Source: a bacterium
Lineage (GTDB): Bacteria; ARS69
Assembly: GCA_025774805.1 (NCBI GenBank)
Contig: JALGZR010000010.1
Location: 13,557 to 77,556 of the forward strand
Direction: 5' to 3'
DNA: 64,000 bases
The notes beneath the pieces were generated by a model. That model made no database searches. It saw only the letters and a list, made by a program, of their open reading frames with translations, and had not been told where the DNA came from. Below are positions 35,792-45,959 of the stretch, in pieces (position 1 is the stretch's first letter; every line of letters begins with the position of its first letter). The position numbers and the translations under genes are program-made.

Positions 35792-36748
35792 ATGATTGAA
35801 GTTCATGGCGTATCGAAGTCCTTCGGGACGACGGTGGCCCTGAACCGCGTGTCCTTCTCCGTCGAGAAGAACCGCGTGCTCGGCTTCCTCGGACCGAACG
35901 GGGCTGGGAAAAGCACGGCCATGAAGATCATCACCACGTTCCTCTCCCCGGACGAGGGACGGGTGACGGTCGACGGGATCGACGTCACCCAGGATCCGCT
36001 CGCGGTCCGGCGCAAGATCGGCTACCTGCCGGAAGTGGCGCCCCTCTACGACGACATGCGGGTGGTGACCTACCTCGAGTTCGTCGCGCGGGCTCGGGGG
36101 CTGCATGGAACCCAACTGGCCCAGCGACTCGACTGGGTCTACGACGCCACCAGCATCCACAGCGTCCTCTACCGGAACGTGAACGAGCTCTCAAGGGGCT
36201 TCCGGCAGCGGGTGGGCCTGGCCCAGGCGCTCGTCCACGATCCCGCCGTGCTGATCCTCGATGAGCCGACCTCCGGCCTGGACCCGAGGCAGATCATCGG
36301 AATCCGCCATTTGATCCGGGATCTCGCGAAGACGAAGACCGTCATCTTCTCCTCTCACATCCTGGCCGAGGCCAGCGCGGTCACCGAGCGCATCGTGATC
36401 ATCAACGAGGGCGAGATCGTGGCCGACGGGCTCGTCGACGACCTCCGGCGGCAGGCGCGGCGGATGAACCGCTACCGGATCGATCTCGGGGACGCGGGCG
36501 AGGGAGGCGGCGAGGCGCTGAAGTCGCTCGAGGGCGTGACCTCCGTCACTCCGTCGGGCGACGGCGAGGGGCCGGGCCGCGTCTGGATCGTCGAGACCGC
36601 TCTCGAGCGGGACCTTCGCCGGGACGTCAATGACCTGGCCCGGGACAAGGGGTGGACCCTGCTCGAGCTCCACTCGATGGAGCCGACGCTCGAGGAGGCG
36701 TTCATCGAGCTGACGGCCGAGTCCGGAACGGGGGGTGGCAAGCGATGA
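35792..36748 (+). CDS. ABC transporter ATPase (GldA-like)
   Basis: This 318-residue ATPase has Walker A GPNGAGKST, signature LSRGFRQRVGLAQ, Walker B VLILDEPTSGLDP and the H-loop SSHIL, followed by a C-terminal extension after about residue 220. It heads a four-gene set with an ABC-2 permease, a GldG-like auxiliary protein and a DUF4340 protein, an arrangement matching the gliding-type GldA-GldF-GldG transporters of the FCB group. AAGGTG precedes the ATG. Gliding itself cannot be inferred. Confidence 0.93.
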   Translation: MIEVHGVSKSFGTTVALNRVSFSVEKNRVLGFLGPNGAGKSTAMKIITTFLSPDEGRVTVDGIDVTQDPLAVRRKIGYLPEVAPLYDDMRVVTYLEFVARARGLHGTQLAQRLDWVYDATSIHSVLYRNVNELSRGFRQRVGLAQALVHDPAVLILDEPTSGLDPRQIIGIRHLIRDLAKTKTVIFSSHILAEASAVTERIVIINEGEIVADGLVDDLRRQARRMNRYRIDLGDAGEGGGEALKSLEGVTSVTPSGDGEGPGRVWIVETALERDLRRDVNDLARDKGWTLLELHSMEPTLEEAFIELTAESGTGGGKR

Positions 36749-37470
36749 GAGACGCCGCCATCATCTTCCGCCGGGAGATGGGAGCGTACTTCCACTCCCC
36801 CATCGCCTACATCTTCATCATCGTGTTCCTGCTCCTCACGAGCGGGTTTTACACGAACGGCTTCTTCCTGGCGGGGGTCGCGGACATGCGCGACTTCTTC
36901 GGGACCCTTCCGCTCTATCTTCTCTTCTTCATTCCCGCGCTGACGATGCGGCTTTGGGCCGAGGATCAACGGCTCGGGACGTTCGAGCTCCTGATGACTC
37001 TGCCCATGCGGCCGTCGAGCATCGTTCTGGGCAAGTATCTGGCCAGCCTCGTCTTCTTCTGCCTGGCTCTGGCCGGCACGCTCACGATCCCCATCACGGT
37101 GGCCTGGATCGGGGATCCCGATCCCGGAGCGGTGATCTGCGGGTACTTCGGATCGGTTCTGCTCGGGGGCCTGTTCCTGTCGGTGGGGATCTTCATCTCG
37201 GGGCTCTTCAAGGACCAGATCGCCGCCTTCGTGCTGGCGCTTCTCGCCTGCTCCCTGTTCGTGCTGGCGGGCACCCCGTTCTTCGTCGCCATCCTCGACG
37301 GCTGGATCCCGGGGCTCGGATCGGTGCTGAGCAAGTCGTTCGCCGTCTCCTCCCACTTCGAGGGGATTCAGCGCGGGGTCATCGGTTTCGACGACGTGGT
37401 CTTTTTCGTCTCGATCTCGGTCGTGTTCCTGGTGCTGAACACGTACTCCCTCGAAAGCCGGAAGTACTAG
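36745..37470 (+). CDS. ABC-2 permease (GldF-like)
   Basis: This 241-residue protein has six transmembrane helices. It begins MRDAAIIFRREMGAYFHSPI, typical of GldF/NosY-like permeases, and has RLWAEDQRLGTFELLMTLPM before helix 3. It is the membrane partner of the ATPase at 35792. The ATG overlaps that gene's stop as ATGA, so the two should be made in equal amounts. Confidence 0.9.
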   Translation: MRDAAIIFRREMGAYFHSPIAYIFIIVFLLLTSGFYTNGFFLAGVADMRDFFGTLPLYLLFFIPALTMRLWAEDQRLGTFELLMTLPMRPSSIVLGKYLASLVFFCLALAGTLTIPITVAWIGDPDPGAVICGYFGSVLLGGLFLSVGIFISGLFKDQIAAFVLALLACSLFVLAGTPFFVAILDGWIPGLGSVLSKSFAVSSHFEGIQRGVIGFDDVVFFVSISVVFLVLNTYSLESRKY

Positions 37471-37481
37471 GAGGCGATGAG

Positions 37482-39272
37482 ATGACGGCGAAAGGAATCA
37501 GTTTCCGTACCGGTCTCACGGTGGGAGCGTTGCTCCTTCTGGGCATCGCGATCTTCCTGAACCAGACGGTCTCGAGCCTCGGCGTCGGGCGCTTCGACCT
37601 GACCGAGGAGAAGATCTACACCGTCTCGGAGGGCACGAAGAACATCCTCGCCTCCCTCGAGGTCCCGGTTCAGATCAAGTACTACGTGACCCCCGAGAGC
37701 GAGATGCCGGCCATGTTGAAGACGCTCCGGCAGGACGTGACCGACAAGCTGCAGGAGCTCTCGATCGCGTCGAAGGGCATGCTGGACTTCAAGCTCGTCG
37801 ATCCGAAGGAGTCGGAGGAGCTCGAGGAGGCGCTGATCGGGAAGGGCATCCGTCCCTTCCAGGCGCAGAGCCTCGAGCGCGACGCGATGGCCATCAAGCT
37901 CGTCTACTCGGCGATCGCCATCGGCTACAAGGACGAGCCGGAGGAGATCCTACCGCAGATCCTCCCCGATAATCTCGGTAGCCTCGAGTACGAGCTCCTC
38001 TCCCGCATCGTGAAGCTCACGCGGGAGGAGGACCCGGTCCTCGCGATCTACTCCACGAAGGAGCCGATCGATCCTCAGATCGCGAGTTTCTATCTCCAGT
38101 CGGGGCAGCCGTTGCCCGAGCCGAACGACCCCTTCCAGCCGATCCCCGAGTATCTCCGAGGACAGGGATACGACGTGCGCCCGATCGAGCTGACGGAGGA
38201 CAGCGCGATCCCGGAAGAGGCCAGCTCCCTTCTCGTCCTCGCCCCCCGGGGGCTGAACGATCGGCAGCGCTGGGAGATCTACCAGGTTCTCCGCCGGGGA
38301 GGAAACGTCATCGTGGCCGCGCAGGCCACGACGTACGACTACAGCGCCTCTCCGCGCGGCGGCTACCAGATCACGGTCCGACCCCAGACGCTGGGCATCA
38401 ACGATCTGCTCTCCGAGTTCGGGATCCGGATCGACGACCGCCTCCTGTTCGATCAGCAGATGGCGACCCTCGCGATTCCGCGCACCGCGAACATCGGCGG
38501 CATCCGCTTCCAGATGTCGGAGCCGGTGCAGGCGCCCATGCAGATCCGGGTGATGGGAGAGGCGATCTCCCGGGACATCCCGATCACCGCGGGCGTTCCC
38601 GAGCTCCTCTACCTCTGGGGCACGCAGGTCGTGATCGACGACGCGGGCCTCGAGGAGAAGGGGTTGACGGCCACCACCGTCTTCACCGGGAGCGCGAACA
38701 GCTGGACGATCGAGAAGCCGGCGGGAGCGCTCGCCCCCACGGACATCGACCCGGCCGGCCATCCCCCGCTCGAGCACCCCACGCTCGCGGTGCTCGTCGA
38801 AGGGGTCTTCCCCGATCCGTGGGCGGACGGGGAGAAGCCGGAATGGCCCTCCACCGGGGCGGACGAGACCGAGGGGGAGGAAGACGAGGAGGAACCCGCC
38901 GAGGCGGAGGAAGGGGACGAGGTCGCCGGTCCCGAGCCCGCTCCGGAGTCCGGGCGGCTGCTCGTCATCGGGTGCGCCAAGCTCTTCGAGGAGTTGCTCC
39001 TGGACCAGGCCGGCCACGCGATGTTCCTCCTGAACTCGGTGGACGCGCTGACCTCGGGGGACGACCTCATTTCGATCCGGTCCAAGAGCTTCGCCCAGCG
39101 CACGTTCGGTGAGGTCTCGGACGGGAAGAAGCTCGCGTTCCGCATCGTGAACATGGCGCTGGTCCCGGTGGTCGTCGCGGTGTTCGGCTTGGGACTGCGC
39201 ATCAAGCGCCGGCGGGAGGCCGAGGAGTACGCGGAGCGCCTCGAACGCTCGGCAGGGGGATCGACCCGATGA
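37482..39272 (+). CDS. GldG-family ABC auxiliary protein
   Basis: This 596-residue protein has an N-terminal transmembrane helix, then GRFDLTEEKIYTVSEGTKNIL, the conserved opening of the GldG/ABC_transp_aux domain, and a C-terminal transmembrane helix (MALVPVVVAVFGLGL). An acidic low-complexity linker of about 40 residues precedes the last segment. It starts 11 bp after the permease stop with an AGGAGG. GldG proteins bind the ABC complex from the periplasmic side, though the substrate is unknown. Confidence 0.9.
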   Translation: MTAKGISFRTGLTVGALLLLGIAIFLNQTVSSLGVGRFDLTEEKIYTVSEGTKNILASLEVPVQIKYYVTPESEMPAMLKTLRQDVTDKLQELSIASKGMLDFKLVDPKESEELEEALIGKGIRPFQAQSLERDAMAIKLVYSAIAIGYKDEPEEILPQILPDNLGSLEYELLSRIVKLTREEDPVLAIYSTKEPIDPQIASFYLQSGQPLPEPNDPFQPIPEYLRGQGYDVRPIELTEDSAIPEEASSLLVLAPRGLNDRQRWEIYQVLRRGGNVIVAAQATTYDYSASPRGGYQITVRPQTLGINDLLSEFGIRIDDRLLFDQQMATLAIPRTANIGGIRFQMSEPVQAPMQIRVMGEAISRDIPITAGVPELLYLWGTQVVIDDAGLEEKGLTATTVFTGSANSWTIEKPAGALAPTDIDPAGHPPLEHPTLAVLVEGVFPDPWADGEKPEWPSTGADETEGEEDEEEPAEAEEGDEVAGPEPAPESGRLLVIGCAKLFEELLLDQAGHAMFLLNSVDALTSGDDLISIRSKSFAQRTFGEVSDGKKLAFRIVNMALVPVVVAVFGLGLRIKRRREAEEYAERLERSAGGSTR

Positions 39273-40279
39273 TGAGCCGGAAGACTCTGGGCATCCTCGC
39301 GCTGGTTCTCATCGCGCTGGCTGCCCTCTCGTACACCACGTCCCAGCGCCGCTACGCGACCACCGAGGGCGGAGGATTCGTCGAGATCCTCCCGGCGGGA
39401 ATCGACCCCGGGTCGATCTCGTCGGTCAAGGCCTGGCTCGGAACGGCCCCCGAGGACGAGATCGAGCTCCAGAGGTCGAGCGATGGGTGGATCGTCGCCT
39501 CCCGGTGGGGTTGGAAGGCGAAGGACGATCTCGTCCAGCGGCTCCTGGACGATCTCGGCGGGCTCACCGGCGAGCTGCGCTCCTCCACGGAAGAGGTGCT
39601 GTCCGACTACCAGATCGACGACGAAACGGGGCTCCACGTCCTCGGGTTCGGCGACGGAGGCTCGGAGATGTTCCACCTCGTCGTGGGGAAGGCGGCCACG
39701 CGGGGAGGCACGTTCGTCCGCCGCGACGGGGTTCACGACGTCTTCCTGTCCAGCGCCTCGCTCCGCTCCTCGTTCGGGATCTGGGGCGAGGAGCCCAAGC
39801 CGCCCGACGCGAAGCGATGGATCGAGCTGCGGATCCACAAGGCGGAGAGGAACGACGTCGACCGGGTGGTGCTCCGCGACGGAGAGCAGGAGATCCGGCT
39901 GGAGAAGGTGTTCGAGGAGCCCGAGGAAGAGGACGCCGAGGTCGATCGGACGAAGTGGACCTGGAAGCCGGACACGGCGGGCGAGTTCGACAAGAACAAG
40001 GCCGACGGGATCGTGAGCACGCTCTGCAATCTCTATGCGAACGACGTCGTGGAGCCGGGGGACGACGAACGTTACGGCCTCGGAGAGGGCGCGCGTCGCG
40101 CCGAGATCACGTTCGTCGACGGAACCGTGACGTCGGTCTTCTTCGGTGACACGAAGGAGGAAGACGACAAGTTCGTCTACTTCCGCGTCGGCGAGGACGG
40201 GAACCCGGCCCAGATCTACAAGAGCACGGTGGACCGGGTCTTTCCGGGCCGCGCCGAGCTGAAGCCGACGGAGGGTTGA
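39269..40279 (+). CDS. DUF4340 protein
   Basis: This 336-residue protein has one N-terminal transmembrane helix (TLGILALVLIALAALSYTT) and a periplasmic DUF4340 domain of repeated beta units (ELQRSSDGWIVASRWGWKA, LRIHKAERNDVDRVVLRDG). DUF4340 genes commonly follow gldG-type genes. The ATG overlaps the upstream stop as ATGA; a second ATG follows directly. It probably completes the transporter complex. Confidence 0.88.
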   Translation: MMSRKTLGILALVLIALAALSYTTSQRRYATTEGGGFVEILPAGIDPGSISSVKAWLGTAPEDEIELQRSSDGWIVASRWGWKAKDDLVQRLLDDLGGLTGELRSSTEEVLSDYQIDDETGLHVLGFGDGGSEMFHLVVGKAATRGGTFVRRDGVHDVFLSSASLRSSFGIWGEEPKPPDAKRWIELRIHKAERNDVDRVVLRDGEQEIRLEKVFEEPEEEDAEVDRTKWTWKPDTAGEFDKNKADGIVSTLCNLYANDVVEPGDDERYGLGEGARRAEITFVDGTVTSVFFGDTKEEDDKFVYFRVGEDGNPAQIYKSTVDRVFPGRAELKPTEG

Positions 40280-40292
40280 CCCGGCCGGGGTC

Positions 40293-42109
40293 ATGAGCGC
40301 GCCGTCCTGCGGGCCGTCGGCCCCACGTGTCCCGACGGCCCCGGACGGCGCCCGCCCGTTCCCCTACCCCGTCTTTCCCGGAGAGCCTCCGATCCGGGAC
40401 CCCGTCCGGAAGTCCCCCATGGGGAAGCGCCGGGCCCTCGTGCTCGGCGCCCTGCACGTCGCCATCCTGATTCACGTCGTGCACTGGCTCGTCGCCGGCC
40501 GGACGCTTTCGCCCGTCGAGCCGTCCGAGTCGATGCGGACTCTCGAGCTCGGCGAGCTCAACGCCGGCTTCCTGTTCTTCGTCCTGGCCCTTCTTTCGAC
40601 TCTCGTCTTCGGACGCTTCGTATGCGGCTGGGGGTGCCACGTCGTGGCCCTCCAGGATCTGTGCGCCTGGATCATGAAGCGTTTCGGAGTGAGACCGAGA
40701 CCTTCCGATCGCGCCTCCTGCTGTGGGCGCCGCTCGTGCTCGCCCTCTACATGTTCGTCTGGCCGACGTTCAAGCGCGTGGCGCTCCTCCCGCTTCTGGA
40801 GCGCTTCCTCCCCGGGGCGGTTTCCCACTTCACCCCGCCCCCGCCGTTCCCCGGGCTGACGAGCCACCTCACGACCGAGCACTTCTGGGCCACGATGCCG
40901 GGACTCGCCGTCGCGATGCCGTTTCTCCTCATCTGCGGTTTCGTCACGGTCTACCTCATGGGCGCGAAGGCGTACTGCTCGTACGGGTGCCCCTACGGAG
41001 GGTTCTTCGCTCCCGTCGACCGCTTCGCCCCGGGGCGAATCCGGGTCACCGACGCGTGTCGTCAGTGCGGTCACTGCACGGTCTCGTGCTCCTCGAACGT
41101 GCGGGTGCACGAGGAGGTGCGGGAGTACGGAATGGTCGTGGACCCGGGGTGCATGAAGTGCCTCGACTGCGTGAACGTCTGCCCGAAGGGAGCGCTCTAC
41201 TTCGGCTTTGGGCCTCCGGCCGCGGCCAAGCCTTCTCCCCGCACGGGGACGTTCTTCCGGGCGTACGACCTCCCGCTCTCGGAGGAGATCGTCCTCGCGG
41301 CGGTGTTCGCGCTCTCGTTCTTCGCGCTCCGCGGGGTCTACGACGTGATCCCGGTGCTCATGGCGATGGGCATGGCGGGGTGTACGGCCTATCTCGCGTG
41401 GATCGGGGGGAGGCTCCTCCGGATGCCCGACGTCGCGCTGCAGAACGTGACGCTCCGGGCCGAGGGGCGGCTGACGGGGGCGGGACGGGTGACCGCGGTC
41501 GGGGTCGCGGTCGTGGGGCTCCTGGTGGCGCACAGTGCCCTGGTGAACGCCCACCGCACCCGCGCGGAGCGGTGGGATCGCGAGGTCCGCGTGCCCGTGT
41601 CCGAGGCCTTCCGGAAGCACCGCGCGCCGCTGGACCCGGTGGATCGCGAGAGGGCGCAGGCCGCCGCCCGCCACTACCGGCGGGCGGACCGCATCGACCG
41701 CGGCGGCTTCGGCCTGCTCGCGACCCCCGAGATGACCCTGCGTCGCGCCTGGCTGGCCCTGGTGCTCGGTGAGATCGACGAGGCGGAGGCGCACCTGCGG
41801 CACCGGATCGCCGCGGGCGGAGAGGTCGCCCCGATGCGAGTGGATCTCGCCCGCACGCTGCGGTTGGCCGGCAAGGACGCGGGCGCCGAGCGGGAGCTAC
41901 GCGACCTGATCGCTCTCGATCCCGCCGATCCCGCGCCCCAGCGGGAGCTCGCCGCGCTGCTCGAGAGCCGGGGCGATTTGGAGGGGGCGGTGGCGGCGCT
42001 CGTCGTCGTGCACCACCTCGCCCCCGAGGACCGGGGATCGCGGGAGAGACTCATCTACCTGTTGCTGCGGCTCGGCCGCCCGCGCGAGGCGGCACGCTAC
42101 CGGGACTAG
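40293..42109 (+). pseudogene. Polyferredoxin (NapH/CcoG-like) with TPR tail, frameshifted
   Basis: The 5' part encodes membrane helices and FVCGWGCHVVALQDLC. The 3' part, one frame back, continues with FRSRLLLWAP, then YCSYGCPYGG, two 4Fe-4S motifs (CRQCGHCTVSC and CMKCLDCVNVCP), two helices and a TPR-like C-terminus. Inserting a single base near 40702, in GAGACCTTCCG, restores one continuous protein of about 605 residues. The protein would pass electrons across the membrane. The frameshift may be a sequencing error or a real loss. Confidence 0.8.
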
Positions 42110-42114
42110 CTGCC

Positions 42115-42142
42115 TTGTCACCCCCCCCTTCGCGGCGTAGCA
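42115..42142 (+). promoter_or_regulatory. Candidate promoter for sdhCAB
   Basis: TTGTCA (42115-42120), 16 nt, TAGCAT (42137-42142). The -35 box matches five of six positions and the -10 box four. It starts just after the polyferredoxin stop and about 60 nt before the sdhC ATG. Confidence 0.5.
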
Positions 42143-42204
42143 TGCGTTGCGATCTGTTTTCGAGTTCCATCCGACCGGGGAGCGGGGCTCCCGGGAGACG
42201 GCGA

Positions 42205-42900
42205 ATGAATCTGTGGTCGAGAATCTGGAACTCCTCGATCGGGATGAAGATGATCATGGGGCTCACCGGCCTCGCGCTCGTCCTTTTCACGATCGTACAC
42301 ATGCTGGGGAACCTGCAGCTCTTCTTGGGGCCCCATGCACTCAATCGATACGCGAGCTTCCTTCAGAACCTCGGGGAGCTGCTCTGGCTGATGAGGGGCG
42401 GTTTGCTGATCCTCTTCGTGCTCCACGTGATCTGCGCCATCCGTGTCACGTACCTGAACCGCGTCGCGCGTCCCGTCCGATACCGCCGGGCGGCCCAAGT
42501 CCAGCTCGGCCTGGCTCCCCGCACTTTGATCTACACCGGTGTGCTCGTGTTCATCTTCCTCGGGTACCACCTGGCCCACTTCACGCTGGGCGCGACGGAT
42601 CCGTCGTTCAAGGAGCTGCACGACTCACTCGGTCGCCACGATGTCCATTCGATGGTCGCCAAGGGGTTCGGAGATCCTCGGGCCGCCTGGTCTTACATGA
42701 TCGCCATGATCCTGCTGGGCTATCACCTGAGCCACGGCATTCCGAATCTCTTCCAATCGGTCGGCTGGAATCATCCGAAGTACCAGCCCGTCCTGAAGCG
42801 ATGGGGCGCGATTCTCGCGATTCTGATCGTGATCGGGAACATCTCGATGCCGTTGGCCGTCCAGCTCGGACTGGTCCGGGTCGTCGCGGGAGGTCACTAG
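42205..42900 (+). CDS. sdhC: Succinate dehydrogenase/fumarate reductase cytochrome b subunit
   Basis: This 231-residue protein has five transmembrane helices and conserved histidines for two b hemes ([42 protein letters not shown]). This is the single-subunit, di-heme type found with Bacillus and Bacteroidetes complexes. It anchors SdhAB and passes electrons to quinone. GGGAG precedes the ATG by 7 nt. It is followed after one base by sdhA. Confidence 0.92.
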   Translation: MNLWSRIWNSSIGMKMIMGLTGLALVLFTIVHMLGNLQLFLGPHALNRYASFLQNLGELLWLMRGGLLILFVLHVICAIRVTYLNRVARPVRYRRAAQVQLGLAPRTLIYTGVLVFIFLGYHLAHFTLGATDPSFKELHDSLGRHDVHSMVAKGFGDPRAAWSYMIAMILLGYHLSHGIPNLFQSVGWNHPKYQPVLKRWGAILAILIVIGNISMPLAVQLGLVRVVAGGH

Positions 42901-42901
42901 C

Positions 42902-44818
42902 ATGAAGCTCGATGCGAAGATCCCGTCCGGGGCCATTGCCGAGAAGTGGGATCGGCACCGCTTCGAGATGAATTTGGTCAACCCGGCGAACAAGCGGAAG
43001 TTCGAAGTGATCGTGGTGGGCTCGGGGCTGGCCGGGGGGTCGGCCGCCGCGACCCTCGCCGAGCTCGGATACCGCGTGAAGTGCTTCTGTTACCAGGACA
43101 GCCCGCGGCGGGCCCACAGCATCGCCGCCCAGGGCGGAATCAACGCCGCGAAGAACTACCAGAACGACGGCGACAGCGTCTATCGCCTCTTCTACGACAC
43201 GGTGAAGGGAGGCGACTTCCGCTCTCGCGAGGCGAACGTCTACCGGCTCGCCCAGGTGAGCACGAACATCATCGACCAGTGCGTTGCGCAGGGAGTTCCC
43301 TTCGCCCGCGAGTACGGCGGACACCTCGCGAACCGCTCCTTCGGGGGCGCTCAGGTGTCCCGTACGTTCTACGCCCGGGGACAGACGGGGCAGCAGCTCC
43401 TCCTCGGAGCCTACTCGGCGCTGAGCCGGCAGATCGGGGCGGGCGCGGTGGAGATGCACTCCCGCAGCGAGATGCTCGACCTCGTCGTAATCGACGGGCG
43501 CGCGCGGGGCATCGTCACGCGCGATCTGATCACCGGCAAGATCGAGACTCACGTCGCAGACGCGATCGTATTGGGGACGGGTGGATACGGTCCGGTGTTC
43601 TTCCTCTCGACGAACGCCAAGGGCTGCAACGTCACCGCAACGTGGCGCGCGCACAAACGGGGCGCGGGTTTCGCGAATCCCTGCTTCACCCAGATCCACC
43701 CCACCTGCATTCCCGTCTCGGGCGAGCACCAGTCCAAGCTCACCCTGATGTCCGAGTCGCTCCGCAACGACGGGCGCATCTGGGTGTCGAGGAAGCCTGG
43801 AGACACTCGTCGCCCGGGAGACATCCCCGAGGGCGAGCGCGACTACTTCCTCGAGCGCAAGTATCCGAGCTTCGGCAACCTCGCCCCGCGCGACATCTCC
43901 TCGCGCTCCGCGAAGGAGGTCTGCGACGAGGGCCGAGGGGTGGGCGAAACCGGTCGCGGGGTCTACCTCGATTTCGCCGACGCGATCGAGCGCCTCGGGC
44001 GCAGGGTGATCAGCGAGCGCTACGGCAACCTGTTCGACATGTACGAGAAGATCACGGGGGAGAATCCCTACGAGGTGCCGATGCGCATCTACCCCGCCTC
44101 CCACTACACGATGGGAGGGCTCTGGGTGGACTACAACCTGATGAGCACCGTGCCCGGTCTCTTCGTGATCGGCGAGGCGAACTTCTCCGACCACGGCGCC
44201 AACCGGCTCGGGGCGAGCGCGCTCATGCAGGGGCTCGCGGACGGCTACTTCGTCCTCCCCTACACGATCGGCAACTATTTCGCCTCGGAGGGAAAGCCCC
44301 CGGAGGTGGCGCCCGATCATCCCGAGGCCCGGAAGGTCGTCGAGGAGGTCCGCAACCGCATCGATCGGCTCCTCGGCGCGAACGGAAGACGCACACCCGA
44401 TACGTTCCACCGGGAGCTCGGCGAGCTCGTCTGGGAGGATTGCGGCATGTCCCGCAACGAGGCGGGTCTGAAGAGGGCTCTCGAGCGGATTCCCGAGCTG
44501 CGGGCCGAGTACTGGGAAGACGTCAACGTCCTCGGAACGGCGGAGTCGCTCAACGTCTGCGTCGAGAAGGCGACGCGGGTCGCCGACTTCCTCGAGTTCG
44601 CCGAGACGATGTGCCGCGACGCTCTCGAGCGTGACGAATCGTGCGGAGCCCACTTTCGGGAGGAGCACCAGACCTCCGAGGGCGAGGCGAAGCGGAACGA
44701 CACCGAGTACGCTCACGTGAGCGTCTGGGAGTACCGGGGAGAGGACGAGGCGCCGGTCATGCACAAGGAGCCTCTCACGTTCGAAGAAGTCCGGCTCGCG
44801 ACGAGGAGTTACAAGTGA
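42902..44818 (+). CDS. sdhA: Succinate dehydrogenase/fumarate reductase flavoprotein subunit
   Basis: This 638-residue FAD protein has [18 protein letters not shown] for FAD binding, [16 protein letters not shown] around the flavin attachment site, QIHPTCIP and ARDISSR-type active-site segments, and [16 protein letters not shown]. The length and the HPTCIP form match the group found with single-subunit cytochrome b anchors. It oxidises succinate to fumarate or the reverse. The stop overlaps the sdhB ATG as TGATG. Confidence 0.96.
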   Translation: MKLDAKIPSGAIAEKWDRHRFEMNLVNPANKRKFEVIVVGSGLAGGSAAATLAELGYRVKCFCYQDSPRRAHSIAAQGGINAAKNYQNDGDSVYRLFYDTVKGGDFRSREANVYRLAQVSTNIIDQCVAQGVPFAREYGGHLANRSFGGAQVSRTFYARGQTGQQLLLGAYSALSRQIGAGAVEMHSRSEMLDLVVIDGRARGIVTRDLITGKIETHVADAIVLGTGGYGPVFFLSTNAKGCNVTATWRAHKRGAGFANPCFTQIHPTCIPVSGEHQSKLTLMSESLRNDGRIWVSRKPGDTRRPGDIPEGERDYFLERKYPSFGNLAPRDISSRSAKEVCDEGRGVGETGRGVYLDFADAIERLGRRVISERYGNLFDMYEKITGENPYEVPMRIYPASHYTMGGLWVDYNLMSTVPGLFVIGEANFSDHGANRLGASALMQGLADGYFVLPYTIGNYFASEGKPPEVAPDHPEARKVVEEVRNRIDRLLGANGRRTPDTFHRELGELVWEDCGMSRNEAGLKRALERIPELRAEYWEDVNVLGTAESLNVCVEKATRVADFLEFAETMCRDALERDESCGAHFREEHQTSEGEAKRNDTEYAHVSVWEYRGEDEAPVMHKEPLTFEEVRLATRSYK

Positions 44819-45567
44819 TGAACCTGACCCTGAAGGTGTGGCGCCAGAAGGATGCCCGGGACAAGGGGAGCATCGTCACTTACGAGGTGAAGAAGATCAG
44901 CCCGGACTCCTCGTTTCTCGAGATGCTGGACCAGCTCAACGAGGACCTCCAGAACCGCGGGGAGGAGCCGATCGCCTTCGACCACGACTGCCGCGAGGGG
45001 ATCTGCGGCATGTGCTCCCTCGTGATCAACGGAATTCCCCACGGACCGGAGCGGGCGACGACGGTCTGTCAGCTTCACATGCGTCACTTCCGCGACGGAG
45101 ACACCATCTTCATCGAGCCGTGGCGGGCCCGCGCGTTTCCCGTGATCCGGGATCTGGTGGTCGACCGGACCGCATTCGACCGGATCTTCCAGGCGGGGGG
45201 ATACGTCTCCGTGAACACGGGCGGTGCCCCCGACGCCAACGCGGTGCCGATCGCCAAGGCCGATGCCGACCTGGCCATGGACGCGGCCTCCTGCATCGGG
45301 TGCGGGGCCTGCGTCGCCTCCTGCCGGAACGCGTCCGCGATGCTCTTCGTGGGGGCCAAGATCTCCCAGTTGCGCCACCTGCCCCAGGGGCAGCCCGAGA
45401 GAAAGCGGCGGGCCCTCGCCATGGTGGCGCAGATGGACCGTGAGGGCTTCGGCAACTGCTCGAACCACTACGAGTGCGAAGCGGTGTGTCCCAAGGAGAT
45501 CAAGCGCGACGTCATCAACGAGCTGAACCAGGACTATCTCGTGGCGAGTCTCACGGGGAGGGAGTGA
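44818..45567 (+). CDS. sdhB: Succinate dehydrogenase/fumarate reductase iron-sulfur subunit
   Basis: This 249-residue protein has a plant-type 2Fe-2S domain ([20 protein letters not shown]) and a bacterial ferredoxin domain ([14 protein letters not shown], then [15 protein letters not shown]) that bind the three clusters between flavin and heme. Its stop overlaps the ATG of the UGA-containing ArsC-like gene (TGATG), so that gene is co-translated with the complex. Confidence 0.96.
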   Translation: MNLTLKVWRQKDARDKGSIVTYEVKKISPDSSFLEMLDQLNEDLQNRGEEPIAFDHDCREGICGMCSLVINGIPHGPERATTVCQLHMRHFRDGDTIFIEPWRARAFPVIRDLVVDRTAFDRIFQAGGYVSVNTGGAPDANAVPIAKADADLAMDAASCIGCGACVASCRNASAMLFVGAKISQLRHLPQGQPERKRRALAMVAQMDREGFGNCSNHYECEAVCPKEIKRDVINELNQDYLVASLTGRE

Positions 45568-45908
45568 TGGCCCGGATCCGGATGTACGGAAAGGGCACCT
45601 GAGGCACGGTCCGCAAGGCAAGAGGTCTCTTGCGCGAACTGGGGATCGAGTACGATTTCCGCGACACCGCGAAGGAGCCGCTGAGCGCGGCGGAGCTGAA
45701 GAGGCTCGTCGGGAAGCGCCCGATCGAGGACTTCCTGAACCCGCGCAGCACCTCCTACCGCAAGATGGGACTGAAGAACCGGAAGATCTCCCGCACCGAG
45801 GCGATCCGGCTGATGGTCGAGGACGGCAATTTCATTCGACGGCCGATCCTGATCTCCGGGTCGCGCGCCGTCTTCGGGTTCGACGACACGGTCTACCGAG
45901 AGCTCTAG
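45567..45908 (+). CDS. Predicted selenoprotein, ArsC/YffB/Spx-like thioredoxin fold
   Basis: The reading frame runs from the ATG at 45567 to the TAG at 45908 with one in-frame TGA at 45600-45602 (codon 12). The product is 113 residues if that codon is selenocysteine: [11 protein letters not shown]-Sec-GTVRKARGLL, then GIEYDFRDTAKEPLS, FLNPRSTSYRKMGL and FIRRPILISGS. This is the ArsC/YffB family, whose members read like MxxxYGxxxCxTxxKAR, so the TGA replaces exactly the redox-active Cys. The residues after the TGA stay fully conserved and the length is normal, so it is not decayed. A SECIS-like hairpin follows. It overlaps the sdhB stop by one base. Its role may be thiol-dependent reduction; the substrate is unknown. 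Confidence 0.88.
45612..45635 (+). promoter_or_regulatory. SECIS-like hairpin after the in-frame UGA
   Basis: GCAAGA (45618-45623) and TCTTGC (45628-45633) form a perfect 6-bp stem closing a GGTC loop (45624-45627). The apical AGGUCU equals that of the E. coli fdhF SECIS as I recall it. The loop begins 21 nt after the UGA, within the 16-37 nt range I recall for bacterial SECIS elements. The same bases encode conserved residues (KARGLL), as expected for a bacterial SECIS inside the coding region. Confidence 0.75.
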
Positions 45909-45933
45909 CCCGGACCGGAGTCGAGCGTTGGCA

Positions 45934-45959
45934 GGGATTCTCCCTTGTGCGAGAATCCC
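45934..45959. terminator. 9-bp hairpin after the sdhCAB-selenoprotein operon
   Basis: GGGATTCTC (45934-45942) and GAGAATCCC (45951-45959) pair perfectly around an 8-nt loop, 25 bp after the selenoprotein stop. There is no T tract. It could end or stabilise the sdh transcript before the CDGSH gene. Confidence 0.5.

Noticed and set aside
45567-45602. The UGA as a simple nonsense mutation in a dying gene
   Set aside because: Downstream sequence is fully conserved, no other defect is present, the UGA sits at the catalytic Cys, and a SECIS-like hairpin follows. The idea remains testable by checking for Sec genes.
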